64,000 nucleotides of DNA from Thiodiazotropha sp050305635 (lineage in GTDB: Bacteria > Pseudomonadota > Gammaproteobacteria > Chromatiales > Chromatiaceae), in NCBI GenBank assembly GCA_050305635.1, contig JBNLFS010000079.1:1-64000 (forward strand). Reading direction: 5' to 3'. Numbering within the stretch: position 1 is the first letter of the stretch; each line of letters starts with the position of its first letter. The notes under the pieces were generated by a model, which was not told where the DNA came from, did no database searches, and saw nothing but the letters and a program-made list of their open reading frames with translations. Made by a program: the position numbers and the translations under genes. Shown here one piece after another: positions 10,727 to 19,661 of the stretch.

Positions 10727-11055
10727 CTTGCTCCCTGTTGTCGACGGCGTCGGAGGGCGTGCATATATTTTAAAGAATAAACGCGCTTTTTACCCAGGTC
10801 CAGCCGTTGGCAACAAGTTATTGTACTCCCTGTTGTCAGAGGTGAAGATGCCGTTGCTGTCTTCATTTATCCCAAATCTTGATGCGTCACCGGCTTTATG
10901 GATGGTCTTGTTGGCTGCCGGTTATGTCTGGCGGCTCGCTGAGGTGTCAGGGGGTAAAGCTTTGTTACTCAAGTTGCGGAATTTAGAGTACGGCCGAGCC
11001 CGCTCAAACAGCGGAGTCCGGGTTTCGATTTGAACTCTGAAACTTGAGTGTTAAG
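10727..11055. other. Intergenic region upstream of the binding-protein/kinase operon
   Basis: About 330 bases separate this operon from the kinase remnant, and its promoter must lie here on the minus strand. The block near 10765-10785 is AT-rich. A 12-base direct repeat CTCCCTGTTGTC occurs at 10731-10742 and 10826-10837, meaning unknown; its first copy contains the operon's ribosome-binding site in reverse complement. No convincing gene is seen. Confidence 0.4.
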
Positions 11056-11340
11056 TCAGTGACCGGATCCCGCCGGAGCCGAGTGCTGACGGGGTAACAG
11101 CATCCGGACCCGTAACCCGCCCTCTTCACGATTACATAACAACAGCTCGCCGCCATGGGCCAGGGTCACGCTCTTGGCCACGGCCAGTCCCAGACCGGTG
11201 CCGCCGGTCTCTCGGCTGCGGGAACTCTCCACCCGGTAGAAGGGGGTGGTAACCGCCTCGAGCTGGTCCTCGGGGATCCCGGGGCCGTTGTCCTCGATGA
11301 GGATCTCTACCTGTGTCGGCGGCCCTATCTGGACACCCAT
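11056..11340 (-). pseudogene. Remnant of a histidine kinase: C-terminal ATPase half only
   Basis: The reading frame encodes only the end of a histidine kinase ATPase domain: EILIEDNGPGIPEDQL, FYRVESSRSRETGGTGLGLAVAKS and AHGGELLL. These are the G1, F and G2 boxes of an EnvZ-like kinase. The sensor, HAMP, DHp (phospho-acceptor His) and N box are missing, and a TGA lies directly before the first methionine, so nothing upstream can restore them. It sits 34 bases after the polA stop. The 94-residue frame is intact, so a short ATPase-only protein is possible, but a deletion remnant is more likely. Confidence 0.8.
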
Positions 11341-11374
11341 TCAAAGAGGCGAATCAGTAAGGTATAGATCCAAA

Positions 11375-14083
11375 TCAATGCGCCTCGTCCCAGTTGTCTC
11401 CGATTCCGACATCCACCAGCAGTGGCACCTTGAGTGTTGCGGCCCCCTCCATAAGCCGGTGCAGCTGTTGTGCCGCAGCCTCCACGTAGGGCTCATCGAC
11501 CTCCAGTACCAGCTCGTCATGAACCTGCATCAGCAGACGCACCGGCGGGTTCTCAGCACCGATCCAGTGGTCCACGGCGATCATCGCCCGCTTGATGATG
11601 TCGGCGGCGGTACCCTGCATGGGCGCATTGATCGCGGTTCGCTCCGCGGCACTGCGGCGCTGATGGTTGCGGGCGTTGATCTCCGGAAGATAGAGTCGAC
11701 GTCCGAACAGAGTCTCCACGTAGCCTTGATCATGGGCCTGGGCACGGATTCGCTCCATGAAATCCGCAACCCCGGGATAACGCTCGAAGTAGCGGTCGAC
11801 ATAATCCTGGGCGGCCTTGCGGTCGATCCCCAGCTGACGACCGAGACCGAATGCGGACATACCGTAGATGAGGCCGAAATTGATCGCCTTGGCGGAGCGT
11901 CGCTGGTCACTGCTGACCTGATCGAGCGCCACCCCGAACACCTCGGCTGCCGTGGCGCTATGGATATCCTGCCCCTCGGCAAAGGCCTTGAGTAACCCGG
12001 CATCCCCGGACAGATGAGCCATGATGCGCAACTCGATCTGAGAATAGTCGGCAGCCAGCATCTTCCAGCCCTGCTGCGGAATGAACGCTTGGCGGATGCG
12101 CCGACCCTCCTCGCTGCGCACCGGGATGTTCTGCAGATTGGGATCCGTGGATGAGAGACGCCCGGTGGCCGCCACCGCCTGATGGTAAGAGGTATGGACC
12201 CGACCGGTGTCCCGGTTCACCATCTCGGGCAGCTTGTCCGTGTAGGTGGATTTGAGTTTTGCCAACCCCCGGTGCTCCAGGATCACAGCGGGCAGTTCAT
12301 GACCCTGCTCCGCCAGTTCCACCAGTACCGCCTCCGCGGTGGATGGAGCGCCTGTGGGCGTCTTGCTGATCACCGGCAGGTTGAGTTCGTTGAAAAAGAT
12401 CTCGCCGATCTGTTTCGGCGATCCCAGGTTGAAATTGTGACCGGCCAGGGTGTAGGCCTTCTGCTCCAGCTCATGCAGCTGCCGGGCAAACGCCCCACTC
12501 TGCCGGCGCAGCATCTCGCTGTCTATGGTGATTCCATTGCGTTCCATACGGGACAAGACCGGGATCAGAGCCACTTCGGTTTCGATCAATAAATCAGCAA
12601 GTGAGCGCTCACTCTCCAGTTGAGGCCAGAGTTTCTGATGAAGTCTCAGAGTAATGTCTGCATCTTCAGCCGCATAGGGCGCCGCCTCCTCGAGGGCAAT
12701 CTGATTGAACGTCAGCTGCTTCTTGCCCTTACCGGCGATATCCTCGAAATGGATCGTGGTGTGTCCCAGGTACTTCGCCGCCAGGGAATCCATATCGTGA
12801 CGGGTCGCGGTGGAATCCAGCACGTAGGACTCCAACATGGTGTCATAGGCAATGCCCTGGAGGGCGATGTCGTAACGGGCGAGCACACTCATATCGTACT
12901 TCAGGTTCTGCCCCAGCTTGGCCTGCCGGGAATCCTCCAGGAGCGGTTTCATCCGTTGCAGGACCCACTCCCGTGAAAGTTGCTGCGGGGCACCGGGGTA
13001 ATCGTGTCCTACCGGCACGTAGGCCGCCTCACCGGCCTTTACCGCGAATGAGAGCCCCACCAGCTCGGCAGTCATGTAGTCCAGGCTGGTGGTTTCGGTG
13101 TCCAGCGCAAACAACTCGCTCTGGCGTAGCCGTTCCAGCCAGGTCTCGAAGGCCTCTTCGGTGAGTACGGTCTGGTAATCCGCCTGTTTTTTGGATGGGG
13201 GCGCCTCAGACATCGAGGCGGTTTTGCCCGCCTCTTCCAGACTCGCCAGCAAACGACTCGATTCCATGCGCTGATAGTGGGCGCGCAGTCGCGCCACATC
13301 GGGCTCACCGACCCGGTAGTCGTCCGGACCCTGCTCCAGTGCCACATCGAGCTTGATCGTTGCCAGTTGTCGTGACAGGGGCAGCTGGTCTAGGCTGTCC
13401 CGCAGGCTCTCACCGATCTTGCCGCTGATCTCGTCCGCATGCGCGGTCAGGTTATCCAGGGTATCGTAGGCGCCCAACCACTTGGCGGCGGTTTTCGGAC
13501 CGCACTTGGGCACCCCGGGAATGTTGTCGGAGCTGTCGCCCACCAGGGCCAGGAAATCGATGATCTGATCCGGCCGTACGGCGAATTTTTCCATCACCCC
13601 CTGCTCATCCATGCGGGTCTCCGACATGGTATTCACCAGCGTGATGTTCGGATTGACCAGTTGTGCCATGTCCTTGTCGCCGGTGGAGATCACGGTCTGC
13701 AACTGCTGCTCGGCCGCCTGTACCGCGAGGGTACCGATGACATCATCCGCCTCTACTCCGGGCACCATGACCAGGGGCAGACCCATGGCGCGAATGATCT
13801 CATGCAGAGGTTCGATCTGACTGCGCAGATCCTCCGGCATGGGCGGACGGTTGGCCTTGTAAGCCGGGTAGAGATCATTGCGGAAACTGCCCCCCGGGGC
13901 GTCGAAAACCACCGCCATGTGGGTCGGCTGGTAATCCTGGATCAGCCGGCGCAGCATGTTGATCACCCCGACGATCGCTCCGGTCGGTTCTCCCTGGGAA
14001 TTACTCAGGTCCGGCAGGGCGTGATAGGCCCGAAACAGATAGGAGGAACCATCGACCAGGATGAAGGGGGGCATATCGCTCAT
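11375..14083 (-). CDS. polA: DNA polymerase I
   Basis: Replication and repair polymerase with three activities. The N-terminal 5' nuclease (FILVDGSSYLFRAYHALP, GDKDMAQLV, FLALVGDSSDNIPGVP) occupies roughly residues 1-290. The 3'-5' proofreading domain has ALDTETTSLDY with its metal-binding D and E. The polymerase domain shows DYSQIELRIMAHLSGD, RRSAKAINFGLIYGMSAFGL and QVHDELVLEV. The ATG at 14083 (MSDMPPFILVDGSS) gives 902 aa; an upstream in-frame start at 14230 would add 49 residues unlike the family. The gene is followed by the kinase remnant with no terminator seen. Confidence 0.96.
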   Translation of the reverse strand: MSDMPPFILVDGSSYLFRAYHALPDLSNSQGEPTGAIVGVINMLRRLIQDYQPTHMAVVFDAPGGSFRNDLYPAYKANRPPMPEDLRSQIEPLHEIIRAMGLPLVMVPGVEADDVIGTLAVQAAEQQLQTVISTGDKDMAQLVNPNITLVNTMSETRMDEQGVMEKFAVRPDQIIDFLALVGDSSDNIPGVPKCGPKTAAKWLGAYDTLDNLTAHADEISGKIGESLRDSLDQLPLSRQLATIKLDVALEQGPDDYRVGEPDVARLRAHYQRMESSRLLASLEEAGKTASMSEAPPSKKQADYQTVLTEEAFETWLERLRQSELFALDTETTSLDYMTAELVGLSFAVKAGEAAYVPVGHDYPGAPQQLSREWVLQRMKPLLEDSRQAKLGQNLKYDMSVLARYDIALQGIAYDTMLESYVLDSTATRHDMDSLAAKYLGHTTIHFEDIAGKGKKQLTFNQIALEEAAPYAAEDADITLRLHQKLWPQLESERSLADLLIETEVALIPVLSRMERNGITIDSEMLRRQSGAFARQLHELEQKAYTLAGHNFNLGSPKQIGEIFFNELNLPVISKTPTGAPSTAEAVLVELAEQGHELPAVILEHRGLAKLKSTYTDKLPEMVNRDTGRVHTSYHQAVAATGRLSSTDPNLQNIPVRSEEGRRIRQAFIPQQGWKMLAADYSQIELRIMAHLSGDAGLLKAFAEGQDIHSATAAEVFGVALDQVSSDQRRSAKAINFGLIYGMSAFGLGRQLGIDRKAAQDYVDRYFERYPGVADFMERIRAQAHDQGYVETLFGRRLYLPEINARNHQRRSAAERTAINAPMQGTAADIIKRAMIAVDHWIGAENPPVRLLMQVHDELVLEVDEPYVEAAAQQLHRLMEGAATLKVPLLVDVGIGDNWDEAH

Positions 14084-14445
14084 GTGTGATGCGGCTCGGG
14101 TGTGGATATCGGGATGAATTGGGTTAAACCCACATAGTGTACTGTAGCGTCCAACCCCTGTCCCGCACCCTCCGGAAGGACCCCGAATGGGCTCCGAGCA
14201 GGCGCCAGTTCCGACCACCACAATACCCAACCTTTTTTCTTGGTCTTTTTTTGGAACTGATCTACATTTGAATCATGGGCGTTTGTTTGTACCCATGAAT
14301 CCACCACGTTCAGCGCTGTCCCCACCGGACTCGAGCCACGGATCCGCAATGGATCTGGCAAGCCTCTGGTTTTTGCCGGTTGATCGGCAGGCTGACATGG
14401 GAAGAACTACAAAAAAGATGCAACCCTCACCACTGGAGAATGACA
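14084..14445. other. Divergent intergenic region between polA and the DsrC-like gene
   Basis: These 362 bases must hold promoters for both genes. I see pyrimidine-rich runs (CTTTTTTCTTGG and GTCTTTTTTTGG near 14229-14255) but no clear -35/-10 pair. Short open frames here lack codon structure or recognisable domains, so I call no gene. Confidence 0.4.
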
Positions 14446-14799
14446 ATGTCTGAAATGCCCGAGATGAATCCGATGGCTGTGGAAAACACCAATATTCCGG
14501 ATGATTTCAATGACTGGACGGAAGAGCAGGCCATCCAACTGGCCAAGGAAGAGCACATCGATCTGACCGATGCTCATTGGGAGATGATCCATTTCCTTCG
14601 TCATCACTGCGAGAAGAACGGGGCCACCTGCAGTGCGCGCCTGGTCCTAAAAGCCATGACCAGTCAGGTCAAGGAGCGGGGTGGCAAGAAATACCTCTAT
14701 TCCCTGTTCCCCCGCGGCCCGGTGGTGCAGGCCTGCAAGATCGCCGGCATTCCCCTGCCCCCCTATTCTCTGGACCTTTCATTCGGCAGCGTGCACTGA
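14446..14799 (+). CDS. DsrC/TusE-family sulfur-relay protein with terminal cysteine replaced by serine
   Basis: Small cytosolic protein of the DsrC/TusE/DsvC family, 117 aa. Family features seen: FNDWTEEQAIQLAKEE, HWEMIHFLRHHCEKNG and the C-terminal arm KKYLYSLFPRGPVVQACKIAG. In DsrC the arm carries two redox cysteines 11 residues apart, the second being penultimate. Here the first is Cys97, but the position 11 later is Ser108, and the protein runs nine residues further (end SFGSVH). TusE keeps the last cysteine, so this is neither a standard DsrC nor TusE and cannot form the DsrC trisulfide. TGGAG seven bases before the ATG at 14446 decides the start. No dsr genes are adjacent; a regulatory role is inference. 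Confidence 0.85.
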   Translation: MSEMPEMNPMAVENTNIPDDFNDWTEEQAIQLAKEEHIDLTDAHWEMIHFLRHHCEKNGATCSARLVLKAMTSQVKERGGKKYLYSLFPRGPVVQACKIAGIPLPPYSLDLSFGSVH

Positions 14800-14849
14800 G
14801 CAGTGCAAACGGCCTTTACTGAAAGGTCATCAGCATGGAGCCGACCATC

Positions 14850-14870
14850 GGGGCGGCTCAGAGCCGCCCC
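14850..14870. other. Perfect GC-rich hairpin between convergent genes
   Basis: GGGGCGGCTC and GAGCCGCCCC pair perfectly around a one-base spacer. It lies between the 3' ends of the DsrC-like gene (+) and the DUF4124 gene (-). Neither strand has a T-run after it, so it may act as an RNA 3'-end stabiliser or a Rho-assisted terminator. Confidence 0.5.
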
Positions 14871-14896
14871 GGAAACTCAGGCCGCCGATACGGGAG

Positions 14897-15367
14897 TCAG
14901 CGGCACCATTTATCCACATCCGCCTTGAGTTTCTGCATATGCCGCTGGCGAGCCGCATCATCCATGTACTGGCGCTCACCATCCTTCCTGAAGCTGTAGA
15001 TACCACTGGCTTGACTGTGTGACTGATATCGGTCCTTGGCCAGAATACAGTTGCGCTTGCGCTTTTCCCGATCTTCCAACTGCTCTTGCCGCTGCTGACG
15101 CTTTTTCTCGCGGTCTTCCTGGTAGACATCGAGCATGCGCCGGGTTCTCTCCTCACGGGCGCCGTCATCCATACCGGATGCGGGACTCGCATCAGGGGTC
15201 TTGATCGGCACCTCGCGGGCCGTTTCAGCAACCGGACGATCACTGTAGTGAACCTGCCCCTGTGCGTCGGTCCACTGGTAGACCGCCGCGAAATTCACAC
15301 CCGACCCAAGCATCAGACCGCTCAAGAGTGCGCCTTTGACGATGACTTTGCGTAAACAACGATCCAT
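14897..15367 (-). CDS. DUF4124 domain periplasmic protein
   Basis: Protein of 156 aa with an N-terminal hydrophobic stretch (KGALLSGLMLGSGVNFA) that looks like a signal peptide, followed by VYQWTDAQGQVHYSDRPV, the DUF4124 signature. A long charged helix (about residues 70-105, REERTRRM to EDREKRKR) follows, then YMDDAARQRHMQKLKADVDKWC. DUF4124 proteins are common in gammaproteobacterial envelopes and their function is unknown. It stands alone, convergent with the DsrC-like gene. Confidence 0.85.
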   Translation of the reverse strand: MDRCLRKVIVKGALLSGLMLGSGVNFAAVYQWTDAQGQVHYSDRPVAETAREVPIKTPDASPASGMDDGAREERTRRMLDVYQEDREKKRQQRQEQLEDREKRKRNCILAKDRYQSHSQASGIYSFRKDGERQYMDDAARQRHMQKLKADVDKWCR

Positions 15368-15513
15368 ATTCCTATCCTCAATGGCCGAGCGTCAAACCGG
15401 ACGCATCTAACGATGATACGGGACACCGCCGTGGGCGGGTCAAATAAAAATCGTGCGTTGAGTACACGAAACATCTTTAGAGCACACCACCCCAGAACTT
15501 CGGAATGGTAGGA

Positions 15514-16479
15514 TTATCTGATTGTATTTCTTGTTTTTTTATAAATTCTCAGCATCGGCGCGATGGGCGCCAGGAACAGATACTTCAATGCAGTTGGGAT
15601 GCTCTTCCCCCGGCGCAGCAGCAAAACGGCGTAGTACAGCGCCTTGGAGGCGCTGCCATACCAGAACTCATGATAGGCGATATGCCGATACTCATCCGTC
15701 AGCCTTTGTTCGAGTATCCGCGTTTCACTCTGATGGGTAAGTACCTGCTTAAGTTTATGAATCGCTTCAATTTTGGGGGTGAACATCTCCCGGGCTTCCA
15801 CGTAGCTGTTCGAGGCATGCCGTCTCAACTTGGCAAGTGGTGCGTCGACATAGCCCGCCTTGCGGATCTTCGCATACAGTTCCATGATGAAAATATAGTC
15901 CTCGCACAGCTTCACCCCGGGGGGGAAACGCAACCCGCCCAGACTCTCCCGCCGGATCATCAGGGTGGATGTCCAGCTTGCGAGAAAATCCGTGTTCCCC
16001 AGTGATTCGAAAGGCTTGTCGTCGATGATGTAGGCCTTGCCATCCAGGCAGGGTGTCTTGTGCATCCTGTTCAGTTCAGGGACGAAGGCGAATTGGCTTT
16101 TCGGTAGATCACCTTCCGAGGAAAACCGAATCAAATCTGAAAACACCAAATCCAGTTCTGGATCCTGCGCGAACAGTTTCAACTGCATTTCCAGCTTATT
16201 TCCAAGCCAGACATCATCGGCATCGAGAAATGCGATGAAATCACCGGTGGCCAGATCGATGCCCTTATTTCGCGCGACACTGGCACCACCGTTGTCGATT
16301 CTCACATATTGGAAACGTGGATCCCGGAAGGTCCTGGCGATATCCGAGGTGTTATCCGTCGAGCCATCATCGATGAATATCAACTCCAGGTTCTTGTGTG
16401 ACTGACTGAGTACGCTGCCAACGGAGTCCGGAACATAGTCCGCGTAATTGAGGCACGGTACGATAACGCTGACCATCAT
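15514..16479 (-). CDS. Family 2 glycosyltransferase
   Basis: GT-A fold sugar transferase of 321 aa. Seen: VSVIVPCLNYADYV at the N terminus, FIDDGSTDNTSDIA, GGASVARNKGIDLATG, and the metal-binding FLDADDVWL. The C-terminal region (VLLLRRGKSIPTALKYLFLAPIAPM) is hydrophobic and may touch the membrane. Two adjacent ATGs at 16479 and 16476 open directly onto the first beta strand; an upstream start at 16545 would add 22 unlike residues. No polysaccharide cluster surrounds it, so substrate and acceptor are unknown. Confidence 0.88.
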   Translation of the reverse strand: MMVSVIVPCLNYADYVPDSVGSVLSQSHKNLELIFIDDGSTDNTSDIARTFRDPRFQYVRIDNGGASVARNKGIDLATGDFIAFLDADDVWLGNKLEMQLKLFAQDPELDLVFSDLIRFSSEGDLPKSQFAFVPELNRMHKTPCLDGKAYIIDDKPFESLGNTDFLASWTSTLMIRRESLGGLRFPPGVKLCEDYIFIMELYAKIRKAGYVDAPLAKLRRHASNSYVEAREMFTPKIEAIHKLKQVLTHQSETRILEQRLTDEYRHIAYHEFWYGSASKALYYAVLLLRRGKSIPTALKYLFLAPIAPMLRIYKKTRNTIR

Positions 16480-16853
16480 AGGCACACACCCGTCCGTGCA
16501 ATCGGGATCAAGGCATCGATTTCCCGACCTATCCCCGTTACGCATATACCAATGACACTCCTGGAATCGAAAAAATAGCGGTTCAGGTGTTCAGTACACT
16601 GACAACCTCATAACTCTTAGGTGATTTCTCGTATGGGATTGAATTATCAGTATAAAATGACGAAAAAGCACGCGACTACAGAGCGCAAACGTATACTCGG
16701 TCTCAACGCTTGTCAATGAATGGTAGCGAGATACTACTTCGGTTCCTGAAGTTAGGAGCGAGCGGGGCTCCCGTCTACCGCCACGGTAACGCAGGACATC
16801 GCTGGCGCCTCGGGCAACAGCATGATCGCAGGGATCAGAGGAGATCAGAGAAT
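16480..16853. other. Intergenic region between the glycosyltransferase and the nitrogen cluster
   Basis: This stretch lies upstream of the glycosyltransferase, whose promoter should be here on the minus strand, and beyond the amtB terminator. I see no gene, RNA or clear regulatory site. Confidence 0.4.
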
Positions 16854-16876
16854 GAAAAAAGGGCGCCGAAGCGCCC
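16854..16876 (-). terminator. Rho-independent terminator of the torF-glnK-amtB cluster
   Basis: Read on the minus strand, GGGCGC-TTCG-GCGCCC forms a six-pair stem with a TTCG loop and is followed directly by six T. It sits 30 bases after the amtB stop. Confidence 0.92.
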
Positions 16877-16905
16877 TTAAGTGTAGTCATCCCATCAATA
16901 TGAGA

Positions 16906-18168
16906 TCAGATACCGGATCCCCGACTGCCGGTGAACTCCGGATAAGCTTCCAGGCCACACTCGCCGAGATCGACGCCTTCGTACTCCTCTTCTTCGCTGA
17001 CACGGATACCCATGATGACCTTGATAATCATCCAGACAATGAAGCTGGCGATGAAGGTCCATGCGAAGATCACACCCAAACCGAGGAACTGCGCACCGAA
17101 GCTGGCATCCGTATTCGAGAACGGCACGGCGATCAGGCCCCACATACCGACCACACCGTGGACCGAGATCGCACCGACCGGATCGTCGATCTTGATCTTA
17201 TCCATGGTGATGATAGCGAAGACCACCAGAATACCGCCGATCGCACCCACGATCGTAGCCCACAGGGGGGTAGGAGCCAGGGGCTCTGCGGTGATGGCCA
17301 CCAGACCGGCCAGGGCGCCGTTGAGTGCCATGGTGAGATCCGCTTTGCCGAACAGGGCGCGGGCGGTGATCAGACCGGCCACCACACCGCCGGCTGCGGC
17401 TGCGTTGGTGTTGACGAACACCGCCGCAACGGCGTTGGCCTCGGTGATGTCCGACACTTTCAATTCGGAACCGCCGTTGAAGCCGAACCAGCCGAGCCAC
17501 AGGATGAAGGTACCCAGGGTCGCCAGGGGCATGTTGGCGCCCGGAATGGCGTTGACCCGACCATCCGCGGTGTACTTGCCTTTACGAGCACCCAGCAGGA
17601 TCACACCCGCCAGAGCCGCCGAGGCACCACACAGATGCACCACGCCGGAACCGGCGAAGTCATTGAAGCCGGCTGCATCCAGGAAACCGCCGCCCCACTT
17701 CCAGTAACCCTGCAGCGGGTAGATGACACCGGTCATAACCACGGCAAACACCAGAAAGGCCCACAGCTTCATACGCTCAGCCACGGCACCGGAGACGATG
17801 GACATGGCGGTAGCAACAAACACTACCTGGAAGAAGAAGTCGGACATACCGGAGTAATAGGTATCACCATTGCTGGCCAGCACATCTTCAACGCTGTGAT
17901 CGCCACCGAACATGAAGCTCAGATCAAGCGCGGGGATGATGCCGTTGCCATCAGCGGGATACATGATGTTGTAGCCCATCAGCATGTACATGATACAGGC
18001 GATGGCAAACAGGGCGACGTTTTTCGTCAGAATTTCGGCGGTATTCTTGGCGCGAACCAAACCGGCCTCAAGCATGGCGAAACCAGCCGCCATCCACATT
18101 ACGAGTGCACCCGTCACCAGAAAATAGAAGGTGTCGAGCGCGTAGCTAAGTTGTGTAATCGCTTCCAC
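16906..18168 (-). CDS. amtB: Ammonium transporter AmtB
   Basis: Trimeric inner-membrane ammonium channel, 420 aa, with about eleven membrane helices. Family segments seen: DTFYFLVTGALVMWMAAGFAM, the ARAKN-like LVRAKNTAEIL, DFAGSGVVHLCGASAALAG with the first pore His, and ISVHGVVGMWG with the second. The start codon is GTG at 18168 with GGAGAG close upstream. It lies directly after glnK, the usual pairing in which GlnK plugs the channel when nitrogen is sufficient. Confidence 0.96.
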   Translation of the reverse strand: MEAITQLSYALDTFYFLVTGALVMWMAAGFAMLEAGLVRAKNTAEILTKNVALFAIACIMYMLMGYNIMYPADGNGIIPALDLSFMFGGDHSVEDVLASNGDTYYSGMSDFFFQVVFVATAMSIVSGAVAERMKLWAFLVFAVVMTGVIYPLQGYWKWGGGFLDAAGFNDFAGSGVVHLCGASAALAGVILLGARKGKYTADGRVNAIPGANMPLATLGTFILWLGWFGFNGGSELKVSDITEANAVAAVFVNTNAAAAGGVVAGLITARALFGKADLTMALNGALAGLVAITAEPLAPTPLWATIVGAIGGILVVFAIITMDKIKIDDPVGAISVHGVVGMWGLIAVPFSNTDASFGAQFLGLGVIFAWTFIASFIVWMIIKVIMGIRVSEEEEYEGVDLGECGLEAYPEFTGSRGSGI

Positions 18169-18197
18169 GATACTCTCCAGATTGATTTGTCAGTCGG

Positions 18198-18536
18198 TTA
18201 CAGAGCTTCAGAACCGGTTTCGCCGGTACGCACACGGACGACCTGTTCCAACGGAGTGACAAAGATCTTGCCATCGCCAATCTTGCCGGTTTTGGCAGAG
18301 TTGGAGATCGCTTCGACCACTTGATCCACGATGCCGTCATCCACCGCGATCTCAACCTTGATCTTGGGCAGAAAATCGACCACGTATTCAGCACCACGAT
18401 AGAGTTCGGTATGGCCTTTCTGGCGACCGAAGCCTTTCACTTCCGTCACTGTGATACCGGCTACTCCGACATCCGACAGTGCTTCACGGACATCATCAAG
18501 CTTGAAGGGCTTGATGATTGCAGAAATCATTTTCAT
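18198..18536 (-). CDS. glnK: Nitrogen regulatory PII protein GlnK
   Basis: Trimeric PII signal protein, 112 aa. Seen: MKMISAIIKPFKLDDVREAL, the T-loop with Tyr51 (ELYRGAEYVVDF), the uridylylation site, and the B-loop KTGKIGDGKIFV; the C-loop RTGETG follows. It binds ATP/ADP and 2-oxoglutarate and gates AmtB. Start ATG at 18536 has GAGGAG about eight bases upstream. It lies between the torF-type porin and amtB on the same strand. Confidence 0.96.
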   Translation of the reverse strand: MKMISAIIKPFKLDDVREALSDVGVAGITVTEVKGFGRQKGHTELYRGAEYVVDFLPKIKVEIAVDDGIVDQVVEAISNSAKTGKIGDGKIFVTPLEQVVRVRTGETGSEAL

Positions 18537-18605
18537 TCTGTTACTCCTCAGTTGAAGGGTCCGCCCGGAGGCGGACTTGAAATTTGGTCAGTAAGACAGA
18601 GTTCC

Positions 18606-19283
18606 TTAGAATTCTTTAGACCAGGAGACGAAGAAGCGCATGTCAGAATCTTCACCCGCTGCGGCGGTATCATCCAGATCGGTATCCGACAGGCTGAAGG
18701 TCACGTCACCGAAATCACCTGCGGATTTACCCAGGTCGATCTGATAGTGGGTGTAACTGTCAAAGTCGTCATCACCGTTGCCATCGGGATCGACGTAACC
18801 AATGGTCAGGCCAATGGAGAAATCCTCGGGCAGATCGAAGCTGGCGCCGACGTAGTAGTAGCGGTCCTCTTCAACCGCTTCAACCGCATCTTCTGCAGTC
18901 AGGGCATAGGCGAAACCGGCGGACAGGAACTTCCAGCTGGCGTTCACGTAGAGTTCCGAAAAGTCGGAATCCGCATCGCTGGAGTAGGAGTAGTAGATCA
19001 AACCAACGTCGTAGCCGAAGTCAGCCAGCTCGCCCGCGAAACCACCGTACAGGTCCAACTCGTAATCATCCCAAGCCTGAGCGATCCAGGTACCCGCATA
19101 GAGACCGGAACCGTGGGAATAATCAACACCGCCGGAGAAGGAGGTGCCGTTACCGGACTGGGTCAGACCACGCCATACATAGTTGCTGGTCACGCCGATG
19201 TTGGTGCTGATTTCAGCGGCGGCTATGGATGACAACCCCAGCATTGCAACACCACAGGCCAGAGCGAGTTTGTTCATCTTCAT
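18606..19283 (-). CDS. TorF-family putative outer-membrane porin
   Basis: Outer-membrane beta-barrel of 225 aa with a signal peptide (KLALACGVAMLGLSSIAAAE). Typical family start ISTNIGVTSNYVWRGLTQS, alternating aromatic/polar strands, and a terminal SWSKEF ending in Phe, the BAM recognition signal. It is rich in Asp and Gly. Position upstream of glnK-amtB suggests a role in nitrogen-compound entry, which is inference from context. AGAGGAA ten bases before the ATG supports the start. It is the first gene of the cluster. Confidence 0.85.
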   Translation of the reverse strand: MKMNKLALACGVAMLGLSSIAAAEISTNIGVTSNYVWRGLTQSGNGTSFSGGVDYSHGSGLYAGTWIAQAWDDYELDLYGGFAGELADFGYDVGLIYYSYSSDADSDFSELYVNASWKFLSAGFAYALTAEDAVEAVEEDRYYYVGASFDLPEDFSIGLTIGYVDPDGNGDDDFDSYTHYQIDLGKSAGDFGDVTFSLSDTDLDDTAAAGEDSDMRFFVSWSKEF

Positions 19284-19661
19284 GGTTATGTTTCCTCTAA
19301 AATATCAGTCAGTCGAAAAATGTATTATTTGTTTCAGCTCTCCGGTCGATCGAGCCGAATGTACGGTTTGAATAATCAGACTTCATGCCAACACGCGTAA
19401 CACATTGATAATTAATCGTAATTTAAAATTCAGCTGAGATCTTGAGAGATGCGGAATTTTTTCTATGCCTTATTTGGAGACACGTTTCACGCCTTTGCAC
19501 CAGTTCGGCGCACTGAAATGGTGCGCAATTTCCAAACAGCGGAATCGAGCACAGGTCTTTGTGATTGACACGACACTCCAATTGACTGTCTCATTATTGA
19601 CACACCCTGAGCCACTCACCCGACCCTGGACAAGCCGGCCCAGTCTGGCTATTGTCTGCCC
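19284..19661. promoter_or_regulatory. Divergent promoter region of torF-glnK-amtB and ubiK-comM
   Basis: These 378 bases separate two divergent units. The part near torF is AT-rich (TTGATAATTAATCGTAATTTAAAATT around 19404-19429 in pieces). On the minus strand TTGGCATG (near 19391-19384) resembles the -24 half of a sigma-54 promoter, but the -12 half reads GA instead of GC, so I do not claim it. No gene is seen. Confidence 0.4.

Noticed and set aside
10632..11033. 133-residue plus-strand frame overlapping the binding-protein start
   Set aside because: Overlaps the clear start and leader of the binding-protein gene and has no recognisable domain.
14080..14361. 93-residue minus-strand frame upstream of polA
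   Set aside because: No domain, no good ribosome-binding site, and it covers the expected promoter region of polA.
16822..18324. 500-residue open frame on the plus strand across amtB
   Set aside because: It is the antisense frame of amtB in GC-rich DNA, with no recognisable motif.
19376..19391. Sigma-54-like promoter (TTGGCATG-N-GA) upstream of torF-glnK-amtB
   Set aside because: The -12 element has GA instead of the near-invariant GC, so it was not called despite the fitting context.
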